DNA of 64,000 nucleotides from Parathalassolituus penaei (GTDB lineage: Bacteria > Pseudomonadota > Gammaproteobacteria > Pseudomonadales > Oceanobacteraceae): NCBI RefSeq assembly GCF_026626885.1, contig NZ_JAPNOA010000056.1:1-64000 (forward strand), in the 5' to 3' direction. The notes under the pieces were generated by a model. The model had not been told where the DNA came from and ran no database searches. It worked only from the letters and a program-made list of their open reading frames with translations. The translations under genes were made by a program, and so were the position numbers. This document shows, piece after piece, positions 11,958 through 23,941 of this stretch (the first letter of the stretch is position 1; each line of letters starts with the position of its first letter).

Positions 11958-12866
11958 CTACTGCAACTGGAATTTGACCACGGCGGTTAGTTGACCAAGG
12001 CTGATGACCGGCAGATACAAAAATACGGAGCGCGGATGATGGGGGCTGGTAATGATCTGGGGATGCCCGGTGATCCAGACTTTGCCATGGTCACCTTCAC
12101 CCCGGATATAACGCACGCCATCGTATTCAGCTGCGAGATTGCGTCTGTCCACGCTAAAGCCCGACTCAAAGCGCAACGACATGTTGGCGGAGTCCGGAAT
12201 CCAGATTTCAAACTCACGGGCAATTGGTGCTCCCATCGCCGACAGGAAGGTGACGACCTGCGTTTCATCGGCAAGGATGGAGTAAGGCAACGCAATACCG
12301 GTACAGATTCCGGCTTCAGCAGCGTCCTGCGAGCGCAGAAACGCATCATTGTTTCCAATATCTGTCATGATCAGAGGACGACCTTTTTCCCATGCCTGAC
12401 CAGGCAGTCCTCTGCCTTTGGCAATGGTCAGCTTGCGGGATATGTAGTCGAAATGCTGCAAGTCGCCATAATAACCATCGGTCACACGTAACTCGTTACG
12501 AGGGTTGATGGTGTTGTTGTACCAGACTTCAACCGCGCCCATCACTTCGCCGGAGCGGCCGCAAAAAAGCACAGCAACTGCCAACAGAAATTCGCCCGAA
12601 AAAATCGGAATGGCGATGCCGGACTCGATACCGGTGTCGGAAATAAAGTTGCGGCGTTTGAACTGGTCGTTTTTGAGGTCGTTCCACACCAGTGGTCGCC
12701 GTTGTTGCCAGGCACCACCTGGTAACCCTTCTCCGTAGCCAAACGACATGGTTTTGCTGATGGCCTCAAAATCACCAAGATCACCATAATAACTGGTCGC
12801 CAGTCGCAGACGATTACCGGTGGCATCGGGGGTCCATACTTCCGCTGCCTTGACGAACGCTTTCAT
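11958..12866 (-). CDS. Triple GAF-like domain protein
   Basis: This 302-residue cytoplasmic protein consists of three similar modules of about 85-105 residues (5-105, 110-210, 218-302) and nothing else. Each module starts with an EVW/EIW-type strand and a short loop, and has a central G-[LD]-[PH]-G-x-[AV]-W motif (48-53, 153-158, about 258-264). Modules 1 and 2 also share SGIAIPI / TGIALPY. This matches the GAF fold of small-ligand or redox sensors. No output domain (GGDEF, kinase, HTH) is attached. I chose ATG 12866 because AGGAGG sits 7 bases upstream; a reading from 12890 adds eight residues. The ligand and partner are unknown. Confidence 0.8.
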   Translation of the reverse strand: MKAFVKAAEVWTPDATGNRLRLATSYYGDLGDFEAISKTMSFGYGEGLPGGAWQQRRPLVWNDLKNDQFKRRNFISDTGIESGIAIPIFSGEFLLAVAVLFCGRSGEVMGAVEVWYNNTINPRNELRVTDGYYGDLQHFDYISRKLTIAKGRGLPGQAWEKGRPLIMTDIGNNDAFLRSQDAAEAGICTGIALPYSILADETQVVTFLSAMGAPIAREFEIWIPDSANMSLRFESGFSVDRRNLAAEYDGVRYIRGEGDHGKVWITGHPQIITSPHHPRSVFLYLPVISLGQLTAVVKFQLQ

Positions 12867-13075
12867 GCTCAGTCCTCCTGTCTGCTGCACCCGATTATTG
12901 TCGCAATTTTCGGCGACATGCTGATGATATCAATGCCGGGATTGTCCGTTTTGCTGTTTGTTCGCACTGCTGGTTGATGTAATGGCTGGCCTGTATAGAG
13001 GCTTTTGTCTGCTTATGAAAGTGAACCTGTGCTGGCACAATCGTCGAAACTTCAAATGATAGACGATGCCTTTTT

Positions 13076-13918
13076 ATGATCATGCTGACTGCTCTGGTCT
13101 TGCTGGCTTTTGCGGCGAACTCCCTGTTGTGTCGATGGGCTTTGGGCGTCTGGCACTTTGACCCAGCATTATTCACTCTGGTTCGCTTATGGTCCGGTGC
13201 TCTGATGTTGTCATTGCTGCTGATATTAACCCGGCAGCCAGTTTCCATTCCTTGGGGACAGATACGTTTCTGGATGCTGGGCGCATCCTTGCTGTTATAC
13301 GCCGGGTGTTTTTCGTGGGCATATCTGGAGTTGCATGCTGGTGTTGGTGCTTTTGTGCTGTTTGCTTGTGTGCAGTTGTTATTACAAACGGTGGCAGTGA
13401 TTCGTCATGGGCTTCCGAGCTGGCTGAAAATAATCGGTATTGTGATGTCTTTAATGGGGCTGGCATGGTTGCTGTTACCTGGTGCATCGGCTCCAGAACC
13501 ACTAGCGGTTGTGTCTATGCTGGTTGCCGGAGCAGGGTGGGCAGGATTTGTGGTGTTGGGGCAGGGGTCCGCTGCTCCGCTGCTGGATGTTCGCAGTGCT
13601 TTTGTTGCAGCCAGTGTTCTGGTCTCGCCAGCATTATTACTGGTCGGTGACTGGACAACAGACAACTGGCAGCCATGGTGTCTTGCGCTGGCATCTGGAG
13701 CGCTGGCATCCGGTTTGGGGTATTTTGGCTGGTACCGGATTTTACCTGCACTCGGGATTCAGCGCGCTGCACAGTTACAGTTGCTGGTTCCGGTCATTAC
13801 TGTAATGGCAGGGGTGATGATTCTTGCTGAACCTGTGGGGGTGAGCCGGTTTCTGGCTATGTTACTAATCGTGACAGGGGTCTACCTGTCGCTGCAGACT
13901 GCACAGCGGTCTGCGTAG
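13076..13918 (+). CDS. EamA/DMT family transporter
   Basis: This 280-residue inner-membrane protein has about ten hydrophobic segments arranged as two five-helix halves, the drug/metabolite transporter (EamA) layout. The second half begins near PLAVVSMLVAGAGWAGFVV. Motifs such as LRWALG...LVRLWSGALML and the final LAEPVGVSRFLAMLLIVTGV are typical of the family. The substrate cannot be read from sequence. It stands alone, convergent with the repressor gene downstream. A second ATG two codons in is an equally good start. Confidence 0.88.
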   Translation: MIMLTALVLLAFAANSLLCRWALGVWHFDPALFTLVRLWSGALMLSLLLILTRQPVSIPWGQIRFWMLGASLLLYAGCFSWAYLELHAGVGAFVLFACVQLLLQTVAVIRHGLPSWLKIIGIVMSLMGLAWLLLPGASAPEPLAVVSMLVAGAGWAGFVVLGQGSAAPLLDVRSAFVAASVLVSPALLLVGDWTTDNWQPWCLALASGALASGLGYFGWYRILPALGIQRAAQLQLLVPVITVMAGVMILAEPVGVSRFLAMLLIVTGVYLSLQTAQRSA

Positions 13919-13940
13919 AGAAAGAATTGTATTAGGGACA

Positions 13941-13978
13941 CTCTGAATAACTCTGCGAGAGCGCCGAGTTATTCAGAG
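13941..13978. terminator. Perfect 13-bp inverted repeat between convergent genes
   Basis: CTCTGAATAACTC (13941-13953) and GAGTTATTCAGAG (13966-13978) pair perfectly around a 12-nt spacer. It lies between the stops of two convergent genes. There is no T tract, so it is either a weak bidirectional terminator or an mRNA-end stabilising hairpin. Confidence 0.55.
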
Positions 13979-13983
13979 GGGCA

Positions 13984-14658
13984 TTAGATGCTCTGACCAA
14001 TCCACACAACACGACCCACCACATCCGGAGGAGTCAGGGAGTCATTTGGTAAAATGGTTGGTTGGTACCGGGTATTGTCGCACATCAGCCATAATCCTTT
14101 TGATGGTGCAATCTGGATGCGGCGAATTAATGTCTGACCACCACTACGCAGAACAAAAATGTGCCCTTCACGCAATTGTATGTCGTTAGTATCGATCATC
14201 AGCAAGTCACCTGAGTTGCAGGTTGGTGCCATGATGTCGCCGCTAACTGTAGTTACATGCAAGTAATTACTTTGTAATCCCTGCTGATTCAGCCATTCTG
14301 CTGTTACTGCGAGAGGGGCATGTTGGCTGTTTGCATCAAGGTCTCCGATCGCTATCAGAGCAGATGTATCGGTGGCATGATTCCCGGAAAATGAACCCTG
14401 TTGTTTCATTTCTCCTCGCCCCAGTACCAGCCATTCAATTGATACACCAGCGGCCATTGCCATGGCAACGAGAGGTTCAATTGTGGTGGCACTACTACCC
14501 TTGATGCAACGATATAATTGGGATTCGGAAATACCAGCGGCATCTGCAAGACGCTTCTTGCTACCAACCAGCTCTGCCATCACGGCAATTCGTCTCCCCA
14601 ATGCTTGCAGAAAGCCTGGGCTCAACGGATCCTGATCGGCATGCGGATGTGTTGTCAT
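13984..14658 (-). CDS. Phage-type repressor, S24-like domain without catalytic residues
   Basis: This 224-residue protein has an N-terminal helix-turn-helix (about 17-80; KKRLADAAGISESQLYRCI) and a C-terminal LexA/CI-like fold (about 115-222). In active S24 autoproteases the motif is GDSMxP with a downstream catalytic lysine. Here the motif is SGDIMAP, with Ile142 at the serine position, and the second site reads LIRRIQ, with Arg179 where lysine is expected. Self-cleavage is therefore unlikely, and the domain probably serves only dimerisation or ligand sensing. No phage genes flank it. A dyad overlapping a promoter lies 90-120 bp upstream and may be its operator. Confidence 0.82.
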   Translation of the reverse strand: MTTHPHADQDPLSPGFLQALGRRIAVMAELVGSKKRLADAAGISESQLYRCIKGSSATTIEPLVAMAMAAGVSIEWLVLGRGEMKQQGSFSGNHATDTSALIAIGDLDANSQHAPLAVTAEWLNQQGLQSNYLHVTTVSGDIMAPTCNSGDLLMIDTNDIQLREGHIFVLRSGGQTLIRRIQIAPSKGLWLMCDNTRYQPTILPNDSLTPPDVVGRVVWIGQSI

Positions 14659-15250
14659 ATTGTCACTGATTCTCTGGTGTCAGTTACGCATACAGCGTGA
14701 AACTCAATGAAAGCGTGCTGTTGCTTGCCAATTTCCTATCTTAAAGGATTGACACACATTCATAAGTGTCAGTAGCATCCTTTGATATATGCGGTGTGTT
14801 GATATTTCGTCAGCAACGTTCGCCGACAGCATTTCGACTACATTAAGTGTATGTAGCAGCTTTGGGTGCGCTTCTTGAACGTTCTCTGCTCACTTGCAAA
14901 CGTTTGATCTCTGGTTTATTGATGCAGACAAGAAACCTTGAGGAGGCAGCTCTGTCAATCATTCCGACGGATTGCACCAAGCGTTTCATCGATAATGATA
15001 GATTCCTGATAGACATACATTGACTCAATGGCATTGAGACGCACATTGACCAACATTCATACATTGGAACCAGTGTTGCTTGAGTAAAGCGCAGTCAATC
15101 TTGTCAGTGTATGTTGATGATTTCATTGTCTGACAATCTGCTCGGTGTTGCGATATCTTCTCAATATGTTGTTGCAATGTCTACTATTTAATGGTGTTCA
15201 GGTAACGAATGTCCACCAATAAGTTTGACGATTGCATTTTTTATGCATTC
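14659..15250. other. Long AT-rich non-coding gap between repressor and GntR gene
   Basis: No convincing gene is seen in this stretch; the short frames have poor codon use and no ribosome sites. It holds a promoter-like element with a dyad (14749-14778), a small inverted repeat CTACAT-N7-ATGTAG (14838-14856), and several CATTGA/ACATTCAT-type near repeats around 14970-15065. It could carry an unrecognised small RNA or extended control region. Confidence 0.5.
14749..14778 (+). promoter_or_regulatory. Promoter-like element overlapping a dyad
   Basis: TTGACA (14749-14754) is followed after 18 bp by TAGCAT (14773-14778). Within it, TGACAC (14750-14755) and GTGTCA (14766-14771) form a perfect inverted repeat with a 10-bp spacer. 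A repressor bound here would cover the -35 box. The element points away from the phage-type repressor gene, into the gap. Confidence 0.45.
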
Positions 15251-15281
15251 CAAAAGTGATGCCGAGGCTATCAAAAGTGAT
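15251..15281 (+). promoter_or_regulatory. Direct repeat upstream of the GntR gene
   Basis: CAAAAGTGAT occurs at 15251-15260 and again at 15272-15281, exactly 21 bp apart (two helical turns). The second copy lies in ATCAAAAGTGAT (palindromic ATCA-N4-TGAT) and runs into a -10-like TAGAAT at 15281-15286. Position suggests a control site of the gene starting at 15323, possibly autoregulatory. Confidence 0.45.
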
Positions 15282-15322
15282 AGAATCAGGCTTTTAAAGG
15301 TAATCTGGAATCAGGAGTAGTT

Positions 15323-15985
15323 ATGGCGTTTGTCGCCGCCGAAAGTCTTGCCGAGCAAATCGCGAATCATCTGGCTGAAAGAATCATTCAGGGAGAGCTG
15401 GTCAGTAACGAGCGTATCCAGGAAGCTCGGATTGTCTCTGAGTTGCAAGTCAGTCGTGGTTCTGTGCGGGAAGCACTGTTGATTCTGGAGCGTCGACACC
15501 TGGTAACTATTCAGCCTCGTCGTGGCGCTTTTGTTACTGAATTGACGGCTGATCGTGTGCGTGGTCTGTATCGATTGTATGGTAACTTGCTGGAAATGCT
15601 GGCAGAGAAATTGTCCTGGAGCTGGACTCCTGAAGGTAAAGCAGTACTTGATGGTCTGGTGCGCAAGCTGAACAGTTCCGCTGCCAGCCATGATGAGAAC
15701 CTCTTTACTGAAGCCAATTTTGAGCTGATTTCTGAAGCCGCTACCGTTGCCGGGAATGAATATCTGAAGACTGCTTTGGATAATCTGCGTCCACCATTGC
15801 ACCGTGCGCTAGCGTTGGCGCTTCGCAAAAATCTGAGCGAGATGGATGATACGACCCTGTTCGTTACTCGTCTGATCGAATACGCCCTGTCCGAGCGTAT
15901 GGCAGATGTGCCTGCGCTGGTTAACGAATACTGCAAGCGTCATTGCTTGCTGGTTGTTCAAGCCCTGGATAGCGTATCTGCCTGA
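15323..15985 (+). CDS. GntR family regulator, FCD (FadR-like) type
   Basis: This 220-residue DNA-binding regulator has an N-terminal winged helix (about 5-72) with the GntR signature IVSELQVSRGSVREALLILERRHLV, then PRRGAFVTEL leading into an all-helical FCD ligand domain (about 80-215). Length and layout fit the FadR/VanR subgroup of GntR, whose ligands are usually organic acids. AGGAG six bases before the ATG fixes the start. It is transcribed towards smc, with a hairpin between them, so it is probably a separate unit. The target and ligand are unknown. Confidence 0.88.
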   Translation: MAFVAAESLAEQIANHLAERIIQGELVSNERIQEARIVSELQVSRGSVREALLILERRHLVTIQPRRGAFVTELTADRVRGLYRLYGNLLEMLAEKLSWSWTPEGKAVLDGLVRKLNSSAASHDENLFTEANFELISEAATVAGNEYLKTALDNLRPPLHRALALALRKNLSEMDDTTLFVTRLIEYALSERMADVPALVNEYCKRHCLLVVQALDSVSA

Positions 15986-15996
15986 TTATTCAAACT

Positions 15997-16025
15997 TTCC
16001 TGCAGAGTTGCTGATTCTGCAGGAA
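15997..16025 (+). terminator. Hairpin between the GntR gene and smc
   Basis: TTCCTGCAGA (15997-16006) and TCTGCAGGAA (16016-16025) pair perfectly over 10 bp around a 9-nt loop. No T run follows, so it may be only a weak terminator or attenuator before smc. Confidence 0.5.
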
Positions 16026-16090
16026 GGTGATCCCTCCTTATACCGGTTTCGCGTATGATGGCAGCTTGATTGTTTGCCTGAACTCCCCCA

Positions 16091-19000
16091 ATGCGTCTCA
16101 AAGCTATCAAACTGTCTGGTTTCAAGTCTTTTGTTGACCCGACAACAGTTGCATTTGCTACCAATATGACTGGTATCGTTGGCCCGAATGGTTGTGGCAA
16201 GTCCAACACCATTGACGCCGTGCGTTGGGTTATGGGTGAGAGTTCTGCCAAATATCTGCGTGGCGATGCCATGACGGATGTGATCTTTAATGGTTCTTCA
16301 GAACGGAAACCAGTTGGTAAAGCCAGTGTTGAATTGATATTCGACAACACCGATCAGACTCTGCGGGGGGAGTACGCCGGATATAATGAAATCAGCGTTC
16401 GCCGTCAGGTTACCCGTGATGCCCAATCCCTCTATTTTCTTAATGGCGTAAAGTGCCGCCGTAAAGACATTACCGATCTTTTTCTTGGGACGGGTTTGGG
16501 GCCACGTTCCTATGCCATCATCGAACAGGGCATGATTTCTCGTCTGATTGAAGCCAAGCCTGAAGAGTTACGGGTGTATGTGGAGGAGGCGGCTGGTATC
16601 TCCCGTTATAAGGATCGCCGCCGTGAAACCGAAAACCGGATGCGGCGTACGGTCGAAAACCTTGAGCGCCTGCAGGACATTCGTGAGGAACTGGATCGTC
16701 AACTTGCACATCTGCAGCGTCAGGCTGAAGCCGCTGAGCGGTATAAAAGTCTTAAGGCCGACGAGCGTCAGAAAAAAGCTCAGTTACAGGCGTTGCGCTG
16801 GCAGCAACTGGATGCCGACTACCACCAGAAAGAAGTAGTGATCGCGCGTCTGCAAGCCGGTACTGAAGAGCAGAATGCGCATATCCGCGCTGCTGAGTCA
16901 TATATTGAGCAAGCGCGTCTGACACTGTCTGATCAGCAGGACACCTTCCAGCAAACCCAGGCGCGGTTTTATGAAATCGGTGCGGGGATTGCGCGTCAGG
17001 AACAGAAAATCGAGCATCAATCCCGGCTCAGTCTGGAACTCGATCGAAATCTGGCAGAGGCCGAGCAGGCGTTGCGAGAAGGCAGTGTTGCGCTTGAGTC
17101 CGATCAGCGACAACTCGAGCAAGTGGACGAGGAGCTGCTGTTACAGGACGAAGAAACCCTGGTGCTCGAAGAAACTGCCGAAGAGCAGCGTATTCTGGTC
17201 GAGGAAGCCGAACAGCGTCAGCGTCACTGGCAGGATGAGTGGCAACAATTTGCCCAGAATGCCGGAGAGCCGGCGCGTCGTGCTGACGTAGCGCAGGCGC
17301 GTATGAATGGCCTCCAACAGCAGCTTGGGCGCTTGCAGCAACAGCAATTGCGTCAGCGGGATGAGCTGGCAACGGTAACCGCACCGGCTGAAGACGACGA
17401 AGGCGAGTTGCTGCAGGAAGAACTGGCCGAGCTGGAATTGCAGGTCGAGGAATATCAGCAACGGGCCGAAGAACAGCGTCAGCAAGTTGAAGAGAATCGC
17501 CTCCGCCTTGATGACAAACGGCGCGACCTCGAGTTGCAGCGTCAGAAATTGCAGCAGATGCAGGCGCGCAAAACCACACTGGAAGCTCTGCAGGCGGCTG
17601 CTCGCAGTCAGGACTCTGATGCCATGCAGCATTGGCTGGAAAGCCGGCAGTTGGCGCGCAAAATCCGCCTCAGCAGCCAGTTGCATGTGCGTACAGGGTG
17701 GGAAACTGCTGTTGAGCAGGCCCTTGGGATCCGATTGCAGGCATTGATAGTGGATGACATAGGCATCGCCCGACAATGGCTGCACGAACTGCCTGCCGGA
17801 GTGTTGACTCTGAGGGAAAACCGTCCGGTCCCTGTGCGGGACATTCCCGCCGATTCCCTGTTGCATCAGGTACAGGGGCCCGCCAGTCTGGTGTCATGGT
17901 TGCTGCCGGTACGCTGTTGTGGCGGCCTTGACGAAGCGCTGGCCCGACGCAGTGAATTGCAGCCGGGACAGTACTGGATTACCCCTGACGGTATCTGCGT
18001 CGGCGGTGACTGGTTACAGGCCGGACAAATGGCTGGCGCTGCCGGTGGTTTGCTGGCGCGCCAGCAGGAGCTTGAGGCGCTGGCGGGTGAGCTGGATGAG
18101 CTCGAAATGGACGTTGAGGACCTTGAGGCTGACCTCGAAGCGGGACGGCTGCGTTTGCACAGTCTTGAGCAGCAGCGCGATCAGTCCCAGCGTGAATGGC
18201 AACATCAGTCCCAGCAGTTGCTGAGTGTACGTACCCGTTGGTCGGCGCTGCAGGCAAAAGCCGAACAGCATCAGCAGCGTCGTCAGCGTTTGCAGCAAGA
18301 CTTGCAGGAGTCAGAGCAGCAACAACACGAAATTCGCGAAGAGCTGGCCATGTTGCAGCTGGAGTGGCAAGAAGCCACCGAGGCCATGAGTGAGCTGGGT
18401 GAACAGCGTCAGCAATTACAGCAACAGCGTGATGAGTGTCAGCTGGCGCTGGATGCGGCCCGTCAGCGGGCTCGACAGGCCAACGACCAGTTACATCAGG
18501 CTCAACTGCGAGTGCGTGATTTGCGCGGTCGCCAGCAAGGTTTACAAGCCGCGATCAGCCGTTTGCAACAACAGCATGAGCGGTTGCTTGAGCGTCGCGA
18601 GCAGTTGCTGGCAACACGCGAGCAGGATCATTCAGCTGATCTCGCGTTGTTGAAAGAAGAGCTGCAGGAGTTGTTATTGCAGCGCCAGGATGCTGAAGGT
18701 CTGATGCAAGCTGCTCGACAGCAGCTGGAGGCAACGGAAGAGCAGATTCGTGGCCAGGAGCAGATCCGCCAGCAAGCAGCAGCCGAGGCCCAGCAGTTGG
18801 CTACCCGACTGGAAGCTGTTCGTATGGAATGCCAGGCGCTGGATATTCGCCGGCAGGCACTGGTCGAGCAGCTGCAGGAAGAGCAGCTGACCTTGCGCGA
18901 AGTGCTGGACAATATGCCGGAAGAAGCGACTCCGGAGTTGTGGCAGGAAGAGCTTGAACGTATTGGTGAAAAAATTCGTCGACTGGGCAATATCAACCTT

Positions 19001-19615
19001 GCAGCAATTGACGAATATCGTATCCAGGGCGAGCGCAAGGAATACCTGGATGCACAGCATCAGGATTTGCAAACAGCATTGCTGACGCTGGAAGGCGCGA
19101 TTCAGAAAATTGACCGCGAAACCCGGACCCGTTTTCAAGATACGTTTGACCGGATTAATGCCGGTTTGGCAGACCTGTTTCCAAAGGTCTTTGGTGGTGG
19201 TCAGGCTTGGCTGGATCTGGTCGATGACGACTTGCTGACCACCGGTGTGGCGATTATGGCGCGCCCTCCGGGTAAGAAAAACAGCACCATTCATCTGTTA
19301 TCGGGTGGTGAAAAGGCGCTGACGGCAATTGCCTTGGTGTTTTCCATCTTTCAGCTGAATCCGGCGCCATTTTGTATGCTGGATGAGGTAGACGCGCCGC
19401 TGGACGATGCAAATGTTGGACGATACGCGCGTCTGGTGAAAGCCATGTCTGAAAAGGTCCAGTTCATTTATATTACGCACAACAAAATTGCGATGGAGAT
19501 GGCGGATCAGTTAATGGGGGTTACCATGCAGGAACCTGGTGTATCCAGACTGGTCAGTGTTGATATCGAGGAAGCAGCAGAAATGATCGGCAATCAGGTC
19601 TATTCTGTTGAATAA
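16091..19615 (+). CDS. smc: Chromosome segregation protein SMC
   Basis: This 1174-residue SMC ATPase compacts and segregates DNA together with ScpA/ScpB. The N-terminal Walker A is GPNGCGKSNT (residues 31-40). Two very long glutamine-rich coiled coils (about 165-500 and 660-1000) flank a hinge (about 510-650). The C-terminal head carries the signature LLSGGEKALTAIALVF and Walker B APFCMLDEVDAPLDD. The length is normal for the family. The coiled coil contains many short Q-rich runs, but the reading frame is intact. It starts the smc-zipA-ligA cluster, an order shared with Pseudomonas. No mukB-type system is seen in the window. Confidence 0.97.
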   Translation: MRLKAIKLSGFKSFVDPTTVAFATNMTGIVGPNGCGKSNTIDAVRWVMGESSAKYLRGDAMTDVIFNGSSERKPVGKASVELIFDNTDQTLRGEYAGYNEISVRRQVTRDAQSLYFLNGVKCRRKDITDLFLGTGLGPRSYAIIEQGMISRLIEAKPEELRVYVEEAAGISRYKDRRRETENRMRRTVENLERLQDIREELDRQLAHLQRQAEAAERYKSLKADERQKKAQLQALRWQQLDADYHQKEVVIARLQAGTEEQNAHIRAAESYIEQARLTLSDQQDTFQQTQARFYEIGAGIARQEQKIEHQSRLSLELDRNLAEAEQALREGSVALESDQRQLEQVDEELLLQDEETLVLEETAEEQRILVEEAEQRQRHWQDEWQQFAQNAGEPARRADVAQARMNGLQQQLGRLQQQQLRQRDELATVTAPAEDDEGELLQEELAELELQVEEYQQRAEEQRQQVEENRLRLDDKRRDLELQRQKLQQMQARKTTLEALQAAARSQDSDAMQHWLESRQLARKIRLSSQLHVRTGWETAVEQALGIRLQALIVDDIGIARQWLHELPAGVLTLRENRPVPVRDIPADSLLHQVQGPASLVSWLLPVRCCGGLDEALARRSELQPGQYWITPDGICVGGDWLQAGQMAGAAGGLLARQQELEALAGELDELEMDVEDLEADLEAGRLRLHSLEQQRDQSQREWQHQSQQLLSVRTRWSALQAKAEQHQQRRQRLQQDLQESEQQQHEIREELAMLQLEWQEATEAMSELGEQRQQLQQQRDECQLALDAARQRARQANDQLHQAQLRVRDLRGRQQGLQAAISRLQQQHERLLERREQLLATREQDHSADLALLKEELQELLLQRQDAEGLMQAARQQLEATEEQIRGQEQIRQQAAAEAQQLATRLEAVRMECQALDIRRQALVEQLQEEQLTLREVLDNMPEEATPELWQEELERIGEKIRRLGNINLAAIDEYRIQGERKEYLDAQHQDLQTALLTLEGAIQKIDRETRTRFQDTFDRINAGLADLFPKVFGGGQAWLDLVDDDLLTTGVAIMARPPGKKNSTIHLLSGGEKALTAIALVFSIFQLNPAPFCMLDEVDAPLDDANVGRYARLVKAMSEKVQFIYITHNKIAMEMADQLMGVTMQEPGVSRLVSVDIEEAAEMIGNQVYSVE

Positions 19616-19730
19616 GCAATGCGAATAGCGGGATTCTCCGGTCGCTGCACACAACATTACTGAAGGGCAGACGCCGATGGCGTCGACAGATCCGGTCCGA
19701 AACGGACCAATTTAGGCAATTGGGGCTTGT

Positions 19731-23238
<3,508 letters not shown>

Positions 23239-23239
<1 letters not shown>

Positions 23240-23916
23240 TGACCAACCGGCTGCGACATCGGATTCGTTGGCCGGTTGCCCGGCTTGTGTTACCGGCACT
23301 GGTGCTGGTGGGCTGTTCTACCGGCCCGGTATCGCCGCCATCCAATCCTCATAATGCTTGCGACATGTTCGATCAGTATCCCCACTGGTTGGAAGCCGCA
23401 CGCAAGAGCGAAAAAAAATACGGTACACCGGTGCCAATCAGTATGGCGTTTGTGTATCAGGAGTCGCAGTTTGTTGCCGATAACCAGCCAGCGCGTAACT
23501 GGATCGGTTTTCGGCCATCAACGGCCTATGGCTATGCACAGGCGTTGGACACCACCTGGAATGACTATCGTCGCGCCACCGGTAACAGTTCAGCGGATCG
23601 TGAAGACTTTGACGACACCATGGACTTTATTGGTTGGTACAACAGTAATGCGTCACGGCGGGCAGGCATTGCCAGCAATGACGCATACCGTCTGTATCTG
23701 GCCTACCACGAAGGGGTTCAGGGGTATCAGCGTGGTACCTACAAAAACAAAAAGTGGTTATTAAATACCGCTTCCAGTGTGCAGCAGCGCGCCCAGCGTT
23801 ATCAGGCGCAGATGAACAGTTGTGGTGTCGGCGGCAACCGTTCCGGTGGTGGCGAGGCTGCCAGCCAGACGACGGATGAAGACCGTCAGTTCTGGCTGGA
23901 GATGATGGAGCAATAA
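23239..23916 (+). CDS. Lytic transglycosylase-like lipoprotein
   Basis: This 225-residue exported protein has a lipoprotein signal ending LVLVGC (Cys26). The SLT-like lysozyme fold follows: MAFVYQESQF with the likely catalytic Glu75, then YGYAQALDTTWNDYR and LAYHEGVQGYQRG. It should cleave murein from the outer-membrane side. It is smaller than Slt70 or MltC and resembles the stand-alone SLT-domain lipoproteins found downstream of ligA in related bacteria. The start overlaps the ligA stop, so it is translationally coupled to it. Confidence 0.88.
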
Positions 23917-23941
23917 GATCGGATGTAATGCTGACTCGCCG

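Noticed and set aside
14843-15064. A 73-codon minus-strand frame in the gap before the GntR gene
   Set aside because: No ribosome site, unusual Met/Ser/Cys-rich composition, no recognisable motif.
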